This document shows positions 7,464 to 14,643 of a DNA stretch of 64,000 nucleotides, piece by piece; the stretch's first letter is position 1, and every line of letters starts with the position of its first letter. Location of the stretch: positions 1 to 64,000 of the forward strand of contig JAURYB010000056.1 of assembly GCA_030654075.1 (NCBI GenBank), written 5' to 3'. The notes beneath the pieces were generated by a model. It worked only from the letters and a program-made list of their open reading frames with translations. It made no database searches and was not told where the DNA came from. Both the position numbers and the translations under genes were made by a program. Source of the DNA: Bacteroidales bacterium (lineage in GTDB: Bacteria > Bacteroidota > Bacteroidia > Bacteroidales > UBA4417).

Positions 7464-10229
7464 ATGGATGAGTTATCCTTTCTGAGTAATGCCGATAGTG
7501 AAATGATTGAGGAATTGTACCGGCAGTACAAACAGAATCCTGAAAGTGTAGAAACAGGCTGGCGGCGATTTTTCCAGGGATTTGAATTCAGCGGGAAACT
7601 GATGCCTCAGGCTGACATGAAACCCGATGAATTTAAAGTAATCGACCTGATCAACGAATACCGTAAGCGTGGCCATTTATTTACAAAAACCAACCCGGTC
7701 CGGACACGACGCACCTACTCCCCTACCCTTCATATTGATAATTTCGGCCTTACTGATGCAGATCGCGACCAGGTTTTTAAAGCAGGCGGCGAAATCGGAA
7801 TCGGCGATGCTACACTTAACGCAATTATCGAACACCTCGAAAGAACCTATTGCCAGAGTGTTGGCGTTGAATATGCTTATATCCGCCGTCCCGAAATCCA
7901 CGAATGGCTTATGGCCCGGATGGAACATACCCGCAATGAGCCTGTTTTCAACCGCGACAAGAAACTGCATATTCTTAAAGAACTAAGCCGTGCGGTACTT
8001 TTTGAGAAATTTTTACATAAAAAATATATTGGCCAGAAACGCTTCTCACTCGAAGGCTGCGAATCGCTGATCCCTGCCATTGATGCTATCATTAACAAAG
8101 GAGCGGAGTCAGGCATCAGTGAATTTATCATTGGAATGCCTCACCGCGGAAGACTCAACGTGCTTGCCAATACGCTCGGGAAACCCTACCAGGATATTTT
8201 TAATGAATTTGAAGGCAAACTCCTGGAAGATGAATACCTGATGGGTGATGTAAAGTATCACCTTGGTTATTCATCGGAGCGCACAACTGATGATGGACGA
8301 AAACTGCAGCTCTCGCTGGCGCCGAATCCTTCGCATCTTGAAGCAGTTGGACCTGTGGTTGAAGGCATAACCAGGAGCAAAATTGATTCTGAATATCAAA
8401 ACAATAACCAGCACATAATTCCTATTCTTATCCATGGCGATGCGTCTGTAGCCGGGCAAGGAGTTGTATATGAAACAATACAGATGGCTGACCTTCCTGG
8501 CTATTCCACAGGAGGAACAATTCACCTGGTGGTTAATAACCAGATTGGTTTTACGACCAATTACCTTGATGCCCGCAGTTCGGTGTATTGCACGGATGTT
8601 GCCAAAACAACCCAATGCCCGATATTTCATGTAAATGCTGATGATGTAGAAGCCGTGGTTTACACCATGGAACTGGCTGTTGATTACAGGCAGCGCTTTC
8701 ATAAAGATGTATTTATCGACCTGCTGGGTTACCGGAAATATGGCCACAACGAAGGTGACGAGCCTCGGTTTACTCAGCCCATTTTATACAAAATCATCGA
8801 AAAACATGATGATCCGCGCGTGATTTATGTAAACAAACTTGTTGAACAAGGTACAATTACTGCCGAGGAAGCTGCTGAAATTGAAAAATCATTCCTTGCC
8901 GAACTGGAACAGGATTTACTCGAATCGAAAGAAGACGAGAAAGCACGGGTAATCACATTCCTCGAAGATGCCTGGCACACCTTGCGACCGGCTACTGAAG
9001 ATGATTTCCTGAAACCTGTTGATACAAGCGTTAAGTTCGACAAATTGCTGGAACTTACTCAAAAAATAACCGCTTTGCCTCACGGTAAACCTTTCTTCAA
9101 AAAGCTTATCCGCTTGATGGATGAACGCAGGATTATGTTTACCGAGAACGGAACCGTGGATTGGGCCATGGGCGAGCTTCTTGCCTATGCCTCGCTGCTT
9201 GAGGAAGGAATTCCGGTTCGCGTTAGCGGACAGGATTCGGAACGTGGCACATTCTCGCATCGCCATGCCGTTCTCACCATGGAGGATTCAGAAGAAAAAT
9301 ATACTCCGCTACAGAATATCAGCGATAAACAGGCTCCATTCCAGATTTACAATTCACCGCTTTCGGAATATGGTGTGCTGGGTTTTGAATATGGATATTC
9401 GCTTGCTTCTCCTTTTTCGCTTACCATTTGGGAAGCACAGTTTGGCGACTTTATGAATGGCGCTCAAATTATAATTGACCAGTATATTGTAAGTGCTGAA
9501 GAAAAATGGCGTGTGATGAACTCGCTGGTGATGTTGTTGCCACATGGTTACGAAGGCCAGGGCCCGGAACACTCGAGCGGACGCATGGAACGCTTCCTGC
9601 AACAATGTGCCGACAACAATATACAGGTAGCTAATTGCACCACGCCGGCTAATTTTTTCCATTTACTACGCCGACAGGTACACCGCGAGTTCCGGAAGCC
9701 GTTGATAGTTTTTACACCCAAGAGTTTACTTCGTTATCCCGAATGTATATCCCCGGTAGCGGCACTTTCGCAAGGATCATTCCAGGAAGTTATTGATGAT
9801 GACACCGCCAATCCTTCAGAAGTTACTCGTATAAATTTCTGTAATGGCAAGGTGTATTATGATCTGATTGCTGAACGCCGCAAACGCGAACATAACAACA
9901 TCGCTTTTGTACGCGTTGAACAGCTCTATCCTTTCCCATTGCAGCAGTTGCTGGATATTATGAAAAGATATCCCAACGCAACCAAATTTGCCTGGGTGCA
10001 GGAAGAACCCGCCAATATGGGTGCCTGGTCATTTATACTACGTCATTTTAAAGGGGTAAAATTATTGCTGGTAGCCCGCCCCGAAAGCGGCAGCCCGGCA
10101 ACCGGATCGCCTAAAATGCATGTACAGCGTCAGGCTAAAATTATTGATAAAGCTTTTGGTGATTGTACATGTGAAAATCGCAACCTGACTTGTAAGATGC
10201 TGTGCGCGCCTAAGGAATGGAAAACGTAA
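7464..10229 (+). CDS. sucA: 2-oxoglutarate dehydrogenase E1 component
   Basis: This is the thiamine-diphosphate-dependent E1 of the 2-oxoglutarate dehydrogenase complex (TCA cycle). It decarboxylates 2-oxoglutarate and passes the succinyl group to lipoyl-E2. At 921 aa it has the usual length. The N-terminal segment LSNADSEMIEELYRQYKQNP is the conserved peripheral E2-binding helix. GMPHRGRLNVLAN, HGDASVAGQGVVYETIQM and LVVNNQIGFTT mark the active site and cofactor pocket. RVSGQDSERGTFSHRHAVL and the EFGYS-like motif GFEYGYSLASP mark the pyrimidine domain. The extreme C-terminus is odd: after KAFGD it has a tail with four cysteines in the pattern CxCx6Cx3C, which I do not associate with SucA. 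sucB follows after a repeat-bearing 211-bp spacer. Confidence 0.95.
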   Translation: MDELSFLSNADSEMIEELYRQYKQNPESVETGWRRFFQGFEFSGKLMPQADMKPDEFKVIDLINEYRKRGHLFTKTNPVRTRRTYSPTLHIDNFGLTDADRDQVFKAGGEIGIGDATLNAIIEHLERTYCQSVGVEYAYIRRPEIHEWLMARMEHTRNEPVFNRDKKLHILKELSRAVLFEKFLHKKYIGQKRFSLEGCESLIPAIDAIINKGAESGISEFIIGMPHRGRLNVLANTLGKPYQDIFNEFEGKLLEDEYLMGDVKYHLGYSSERTTDDGRKLQLSLAPNPSHLEAVGPVVEGITRSKIDSEYQNNNQHIIPILIHGDASVAGQGVVYETIQMADLPGYSTGGTIHLVVNNQIGFTTNYLDARSSVYCTDVAKTTQCPIFHVNADDVEAVVYTMELAVDYRQRFHKDVFIDLLGYRKYGHNEGDEPRFTQPILYKIIEKHDDPRVIYVNKLVEQGTITAEEAAEIEKSFLAELEQDLLESKEDEKARVITFLEDAWHTLRPATEDDFLKPVDTSVKFDKLLELTQKITALPHGKPFFKKLIRLMDERRIMFTENGTVDWAMGELLAYASLLEEGIPVRVSGQDSERGTFSHRHAVLTMEDSEEKYTPLQNISDKQAPFQIYNSPLSEYGVLGFEYGYSLASPFSLTIWEAQFGDFMNGAQIIIDQYIVSAEEKWRVMNSLVMLLPHGYEGQGPEHSSGRMERFLQQCADNNIQVANCTTPANFFHLLRRQVHREFRKPLIVFTPKSLLRYPECISPVAALSQGSFQEVIDDDTANPSEVTRINFCNGKVYYDLIAERRKREHNNIAFVRVEQLYPFPLQQLLDIMKRYPNATKFAWVQEEPANMGAWSFILRHFKGVKLLLVARPESGSPATGSPKMHVQRQAKIIDKAFGDCTCENRNLTCKMLCAPKEWKT

Positions 10230-10230
10230 A

Positions 10231-10408
10231 AAAATTCAAAATTCAAAATTCAAAACGAGTTGAAATGGAGGATTTGGAAAATTGAGAATCAGAAGATCAA
10301 AACTTCCGATATAAATATGTTGAATTTTCAAACGGCATAGCCGCGAAAATATTGAAAAGCAGAACATTTGAATAAGCGAACATCTGAACAAGCGAACATC
10401 TGAAAGGC
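10231..10408. repeat. short tandem repeats in the sucA-sucB spacer
   Basis: The spacer 10230-10440 has three exact AAAATTC heptamers (10231-10251). It also has three 15-16-nt repeats of the form GAACATCTGAACAAGC (10362-10377, 10378-10393, 10394-10408). No promoter or terminator was recognised, so sucAB is probably one transcript with a long spacer. Confidence 0.7.
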
Positions 10409-10440
10409 GAAGTCAACAAAAAAAAAAGAAAGAAAAAAAT

Positions 10441-11688
10441 ATGATCATAGAAATTAAAGCTCCAACTCCGGGCGAATCAATCACAGAAGTTCAGATTGCA
10501 AACTGGATGGTGCAAAACGGGGATTATGTAGCAAAAGACGTTGAAATAGCTGAAATAGATTCCGACAAGGCTACACTTACTGTAAACGCTGAAGTTGCCG
10601 GCAGGATCACCATTCTTATCGAAGCCGGTGAAACAGTTAGCATAGGAACAGTAATTGCGCAAATTGACAGTGATGCCAAAGTTCCGGAAGGAATCGCTCC
10701 TGTAATTGCAGAAACGAAAGCAGCACCAGCTCAACCGATTGAACTTGAAATTAAACATATTTCCGTACCAACCCCTGTTGATGCAGATGTAAAAATTACT
10801 CCACTTGCACGAAAAATAATGGAGGAAAAACATCTGACCAGCCGCGAAGTTCTGGAACAACTTGGCCATACGCGGATAACCCGCCAGGATGTACTGAATG
10901 CCAGTTCCGGTCAGAATGCAACTTTTCCCGTTTACCAGCCAGCAAATATTGAGACATCGCGTGAAGTGGAACGAAAAAAAATGTCGACACTTCGCATTAA
11001 GCTTGCTCAACGGTTAGTAAGCGTTAAAAATGAAACGGCCATGCTCACTACCTTCAACGAGGTGAATATGAGCCAGATCATGAGCCTTAAAAAGCAATAC
11101 AACGAAAAATTCAAGGAACAGTTTGGAGTTGGAATCGGATTCATGTCGTTTTTCACAAAAGCTATAACCATTGCGTTAGCTAAATTTCCGCAGGTAAACG
11201 CCATGATCGACGGCGACGAACTTATTTTTCACAAATATGCGGATGTAGGAATCGCAGTAAGCGCTCCAAAAGGACTGGTAGTACCGGTTATCCGCAATGC
11301 TGAATCACTTTCGCTTTCTCAAATTGAACTCCGTATAAAGGAATTGGCAGGCAAAGCCCGTGAAAACAAGATCACACTCGAAGAAATGAGCGGTGGCACT
11401 TTTACTATTACCAATGGTGGAGTATTTGGCTCCATGATGTCGACACCTATCCTGAATCCGCCGCAAAGTGCCATACTTGGAATGCACAATATTATCGAAA
11501 GACCTATCGCAGTAAACGGACAGGTTGTAATTGCTCCTATGATGTATGTAGCTTTATCATACGATCACCGTGTAATCGACGGCCGCGAATCGGTTAGTTT
11601 CCTGGTAATGGTTAAAGATTTATTGGAAAACCCAGCTAAAATGCTTTTCGAAGGGAATGAGCCGGTGAAGGTGTTGTTGGGGATATAA
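10441..11688 (+). CDS. sucB: 2-oxoglutarate dehydrogenase E2, dihydrolipoyl succinyltransferase
   Basis: This is the E2 core of the 2-oxoglutarate dehydrogenase complex, transferring succinyl from lipoyl to CoA. It has 415 aa. The lipoyl domain (1-75) begins [16 protein letters not shown] with the lipoylated Lys43 in IDSDKATL. The E3/E1-binding domain (about 118-155) reads [19 protein letters not shown] ... RITRQDVL. The catalytic domain follows from about 180, with [12 protein letters not shown] carrying His376 and Asp380 near the end. The final 54 nt, encoding [17 protein letters not shown] and the stop, recur 1043 bp downstream as a fragment (12678-12731). It is partnered by sucA upstream; lpd is elsewhere. 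Confidence 0.95.
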   Translation: MIIEIKAPTPGESITEVQIANWMVQNGDYVAKDVEIAEIDSDKATLTVNAEVAGRITILIEAGETVSIGTVIAQIDSDAKVPEGIAPVIAETKAAPAQPIELEIKHISVPTPVDADVKITPLARKIMEEKHLTSREVLEQLGHTRITRQDVLNASSGQNATFPVYQPANIETSREVERKKMSTLRIKLAQRLVSVKNETAMLTTFNEVNMSQIMSLKKQYNEKFKEQFGVGIGFMSFFTKAITIALAKFPQVNAMIDGDELIFHKYADVGIAVSAPKGLVVPVIRNAESLSLSQIELRIKELAGKARENKITLEEMSGGTFTITNGGVFGSMMSTPILNPPQSAILGMHNIIERPIAVNGQVVIAPMMYVALSYDHRVIDGRESVSFLVMVKDLLENPAKMLFEGNEPVKVLLGI

Positions 11689-11810
11689 CTTTTAAGTCCG
11701 GGCGCGACTTTTTTTAGTCCGGGCTTGGTTTTTAGTCCGGGCGCGACTTAGAGTCGCACTCGGACTAAAAAACCAAGCCCTGCCCGAATTCAACTTCCGG
11801 CAGGGCTTTT
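11635..11810 (+). repeat. direct repeat, copy 1: sucB 3' end plus hairpins and terminator
   Basis: This segment contains the last 54 nt of sucB, a 33-nt hairpin (11734-11766, centre GACTTAGAGTC) and a terminator. It recurs at 12678-12834. The coding parts differ at two positions before the stop, both synonymous; the stop codons are TAA here and TAG there. The two copies enclose the toxin-antitoxin pair. Confidence 0.85.
11775..11810 (+). terminator. terminator of sucAB
   Basis: The stem AAGCCCTGCC / GGCAGGGCTT flanks a 14-nt loop and is followed by TT. The hairpin lies 87 bp behind the sucB stop. Confidence 0.75.
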
Positions 11811-11903
11811 AATTTCCTGCCATTCAGTTTCAGGTCTCCTGTTCAATATCCCGGTAATGAAATATCATTTTCCATACTCTTAAAACATCTTGTGTTTATT
11901 TTG

Positions 11904-11911
11904 TAACTTTG
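11904..11911 (+). promoter_or_regulatory. -7 promoter element of the toxin-antitoxin operon
   Basis: TAACTTTG matches TAnnTTTG. It overlaps the possible upstream TTG start at 11909, so the real start of the antitoxin is the ATG at 11927, with a leader of about 10 nt. Confidence 0.5.
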
Positions 11912-11926
11912 TATAAAAAAAAAGAA

Positions 11927-12136
11927 ATGATAGTAGAAAGACTAAATAATGAAATACTGGTCAGAATTTCTGCTGGGATTAAAGTTAACAGAATTCAGAC
12001 AATCCTCGATTATCTGCGATACGAAGAATTGACGTCTAAATCGAATGCTACAGAAAATGAAGTGGACGAACTCTTATCAGAAGTCAAAAAAGGGCGATGG
12101 AACAGAATCAAAGATGAATTAGGGATAAATGACTAA
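11927..12136 (+). CDS. putative antitoxin of a PIN-type toxin-antitoxin pair
   Basis: This 69-aa acidic, helical protein (MIVERLNNEILVRISAGIKV...) has its stop codon overlapping the start of the PIN toxin by 8 nt, the usual antitoxin-first arrangement. NRIQTILDYLRYEELTSKS suggests helices that could dimerise. The C-terminal part, with ENEVDELLSEVKKGRWN, resembles the toxin-binding tails of small antitoxins. I do not recognise a named DNA-binding family. The start at ATG 11927 is preferred over TTG 11909 because the -7 promoter element covers the latter. Autoregulation is likely by analogy with other pairs; no operator was identified. The pair sits between two copies of the sucB 3' end, so it looks inserted. 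Confidence 0.7.
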   Translation: MIVERLNNEILVRISAGIKVNRIQTILDYLRYEELTSKSNATENEVDELLSEVKKGRWNRIKDELGIND

Positions 12137-12584
12137 AATTATTGTTGATACAAACATCATTTTCAGTGCTTTGCTGAATACAAACAGTAGAATTGGCCAG
12201 ATTTTAATTAGCGGGAAAAACCATTTTGACTTCTATTCACCCGAATATGTAAGGTTTGAAATATTTCAACATAAAGAGAAAATAAAATTCACAGGAAAGC
12301 TGACAGAAGATGAATTCATTGAGACTTTAAGCTTAATCCTTCGAAATATCACAATTCTTAATCAATCTATAATCCCTCAGGAAATTTATAGGAAAGCTGA
12401 ATTACTTTGTCAGGATATTGACATTGATGATACCGTATTTGTTGCAGTTTCAGATTTTATACAAGGAATTTTATGGACCGGCGATATGAAATTACTTAAT
12501 GGCCTGAAAAACAAAGGGTATAATCGTTTTATATCAACTGATGTTCTTTACCAGGACTTTTTACTTAGAGAACGAAAAAAATAG
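12129..12584 (+). CDS. PIN-domain ribonuclease toxin
   Basis: This 151-aa protein has the PIN fold of VapC-like Mg2+-dependent ribonucleases. The acidic residues expected in the active site are visible: Asp7 in KIIVDTNIIFSALL, Glu44 in YVRFEIFQHKEKI, Asp100/Asp101 in DIDDTVFVAVSDFI, and Asp119 in WTGDMKLLNGL. The order, spacing and length fit the family. The likely role is cleavage of tRNA or other RNA when free of its antitoxin. It is translationally coupled to the preceding gene by an 8-nt overlap. Low-GC codon use and the flanking sucB-end duplication suggest arrival as a mobile unit. The RNA target cannot be told from sequence. Confidence 0.85.
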   Translation: MTKIIVDTNIIFSALLNTNSRIGQILISGKNHFDFYSPEYVRFEIFQHKEKIKFTGKLTEDEFIETLSLILRNITILNQSIIPQEIYRKAELLCQDIDIDDTVFVAVSDFIQGILWTGDMKLLNGLKNKGYNRFISTDVLYQDFLLRERKK

Positions 12585-12677
12585 AACACCTCCCCCGACA
12601 GTACTTTTACTCTAATTCTACCCGAGTTTTTATAAAAATTTTGACGATTTGCGAATCAGTCAACATTACAAAATTCC

Positions 12678-12834
12678 GCTAAAATGCTTTTTGAAGGGAA
12701 TGAGCCGGTGAAGGTGTTGCTGGGGATATAGTCGGAACTTAGCCAGGGCTTGACTTTTTAGTCCGAGTGCGACTTAGAGTCGCGCCCGGACTAAAAAAGA
12801 CAATCCCTGCCGGAATTCAACTTCCGGCAGGGAT
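12678..12834 (+). repeat. direct repeat, copy 2: orphan sucB 3' end plus hairpin and terminator
   Basis: From 12678 to 12731 this reads as an in-frame sucB tail, [17 protein letters not shown] then TAG, without the rest of the gene. A 33-nt hairpin follows (12760-12792), then a terminator. It is the partner of the repeat at 11635-11810. The hairpin arms are exchanged relative to copy 1: apart from the loop it is the reverse complement of the copy 1 hairpin. Confidence 0.85.
12803..12834. terminator. perfect hairpin terminator between toxin gene and creD
   Basis: The 13-bp perfect stem ATCCCTGCCGGAA / TTCCGGCAGGGAT has a six-base loop. It lies 22 bp beyond the stop codon of the minus-strand creD gene and downstream of the plus-strand toxin, so it probably serves both directions. 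Confidence 0.65.
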
Positions 12835-12855
12835 TTCTTAGTTAACCGATCTTTT

Positions 12856-14256
12856 TTATTCGGCTTTTTCATTCTCATCAACATCTCTTTCTTTATGCAA
12901 ATTCCTGGTTAGAAGCATTATTACCGAAAGCATCACCGCCATACCAATGGAGCCAAAAAGCAAGGAATACAACTGAAGCTGCAGCAAAGTATAGAAATAC
13001 CCATACAGCATAAACAAAATCAATCCCACAATAACCCCATACTTCCGGTTATTGAAAATTGCCCCGGCATACAGCATAACCATCAGTGTAACCACAATAG
13101 CTGAAATGGCATAGGCTAAATCAAACAACAGGTATTCGGCAAATGAAAGCAGAAGCAAGTAAAAAAGCATTATAGCAAATCCTACTATCAGGTATTGCAG
13201 CGGATGCACATATTTTTTTCGTAGCAGTTCAAAGAAAAAGAAGGTAACAAATGTCAGAATCACAAACAGCACACCATATTTGGCAGCCCGTGTGGTACGC
13301 TGGTACTGATCGACAGGCATAATAAGATTTACGCCAAAACCTCCGGCAGTATTGTCGGGTGAAATGCGGTCGTTGGTAAACATTTCGTTTGGAGTTTTTT
13401 CACCGATGTCATTGGTACCGATAAAATCATCAAATCCAAATTGCCCGTAGTTGCGGTTCAGTTCCAGAATTTTCCATTTTGCAGTAAATCCTTTTTTAGT
13501 AACCGACTTATCAGCAGGAATAAATGCGCCTTCAAAAGACGGATTTGCCCAGGTAGAAGTCAGGTTCACATTCATTTCGGAAGCAAACGGCAGGAACGAT
13601 AATAATCTGCTTCCATTTAGCTGGAGTTGGAAACTGAATTTATTGCTCAAACCAGGATCAACGGCAACCGGATAACTCACACCTCCTTTAATAATATCAT
13701 GAACAGGTACACCGGGTTGCATCCGGAAAACGGAATCATTCCATGTTAAATTAATATTTTCCTTCACACCTTTCATATCGGAAATGCCAAAGGTTACATA
13801 CGCTTTATCCCATTTGATATCAGCCGGCTGCACATTTAGTCCTTTTGGAACCAAAGGTTTGAAATTACCAGTTACGTTAAGCTTGCTTGAGTAAAGAACA
13901 ACTTCATAAATACTCCGGTAGCGGATCACCGGAACTATATCGCCTGAAACTGAAAGATTCTCAGGCAGAAAATGAAGAAAACGCGTGTTGGACTCAACAG
14001 TACCGTTTGGTAATGATTTTAAGGTAACAACAGGAACACTCACAACCGGTCCGGCAAGTACTTGCTTGTCGCCCCAGGTGCGCCATATTTCTGAAATAGC
14101 CACGTTGCGGGTGTTTTCGCGTTCGCTGATAAGTGACTGTACCATTTCGGATGGAATGAGAAGAATCAGCACAAAAAGTCCGATTACCGAAAGTTTCAGG
14201 CTAATGGAATTACGTGCCCACTGATTGATTTTACCTAATGTGGTTGTGTTTGACAT
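12856..14256 (-). CDS. creD: CreD-family inner membrane protein
   Basis: This 466-aa membrane protein of the CreD family has one N-terminal transmembrane helix (about residues 20-40, SLKLSVIGLFVLILLIPSEM). The signature VQSLISERENTRNVAISEI follows, and WGDKQVLAGPVVSVPV comes shortly after. A large periplasmic beta-rich domain runs to about residue 320. About five to six closely packed transmembrane helices run from residue 325 to 450. The E. coli homologue is induced by the CreBC two-component system and affects envelope integrity and colicin or beta-lactam response; the molecular function is not known. No creBC genes are near. It is monocistronic, with no recognised promoter. Confidence 0.88.
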   Translation of the reverse strand: MSNTTTLGKINQWARNSISLKLSVIGLFVLILLIPSEMVQSLISERENTRNVAISEIWRTWGDKQVLAGPVVSVPVVTLKSLPNGTVESNTRFLHFLPENLSVSGDIVPVIRYRSIYEVVLYSSKLNVTGNFKPLVPKGLNVQPADIKWDKAYVTFGISDMKGVKENINLTWNDSVFRMQPGVPVHDIIKGGVSYPVAVDPGLSNKFSFQLQLNGSRLLSFLPFASEMNVNLTSTWANPSFEGAFIPADKSVTKKGFTAKWKILELNRNYGQFGFDDFIGTNDIGEKTPNEMFTNDRISPDNTAGGFGVNLIMPVDQYQRTTRAAKYGVLFVILTFVTFFFFELLRKKYVHPLQYLIVGFAIMLFYLLLLSFAEYLLFDLAYAISAIVVTLMVMLYAGAIFNNRKYGVIVGLILFMLYGYFYTLLQLQLYSLLFGSIGMAVMLSVIMLLTRNLHKERDVDENEKAE

Positions 14257-14386
14257 TTTGCTTTGAATTTGTTTTTATGGAAACGTATTGACTCATTCGT
14301 TATTACTTCAAAGAAAAGAATAAGAGGCTGATTTAACAATTGTTAACCTTGGGCTTGCAGGCTTGAATAATACTTTATCATTTATA

Positions 14387-14440
14387 GTTCCGGGTGCCAG
14401 GTTCCGGGTTTCGCCGCTCGGCACCAGGTACCCGGCACGT
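14387..14440. repeat. GC-rich degenerate repeat with inverted segments
   Basis: In the gene-free spacer 14257-14643 this stretch repeats GTTCCGGGT (14387-14395 and 14401-14409). It contains CCGGGTGCC facing GGCACC...CCCGG, so it can fold. It is much richer in G+C than its surroundings. It looks like a palindromic intergenic repeat of unknown role. Confidence 0.45.
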
Positions 14441-14457
14441 AAAACATTATCTTATTC

Positions 14458-14641
14458 GTAACTAATCAGTCTGATCAAAATGTTTTTTTGCCACAGATTA
14501 CACGGATTACACAGATTTCAAACTGCCTTTAGCAGTTTATCAATTAATTTCAATTAAAAATGATGAATAATTATCTGTGAAATCTGAGTAATCTGTGGCA
14601 TATATTTGTTTTTCATTACTTTAGATGAACTGATTAGTTAC
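14458..14641. mobile_element. 184-bp MITE-like element with 13-bp terminal inverted repeats and 8-bp target duplication
   Basis: The ends GTAACTAATCAGT (14458-14470) and ACTGATTAGTTAC (14629-14641) are exact 13-bp inverted repeats. They are flanked by the identical octamer TCTTATTC on both sides (14450-14457 and 14642-14649), a target-site duplication. Further inside, GCCACAGATTA (14490-14500) pairs with TAATCTGTGGC (14589-14599), so the whole element can fold. It has no coding capacity. Ends starting GTAA with 8-bp duplications are, as I recall, typical of the IS66 family, so it may be moved by such a transposase. The right duplication contains the stop codon of the neighbouring minus-strand gene, which remains intact. 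Confidence 0.75.
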
Positions 14642-14643
14642 TC

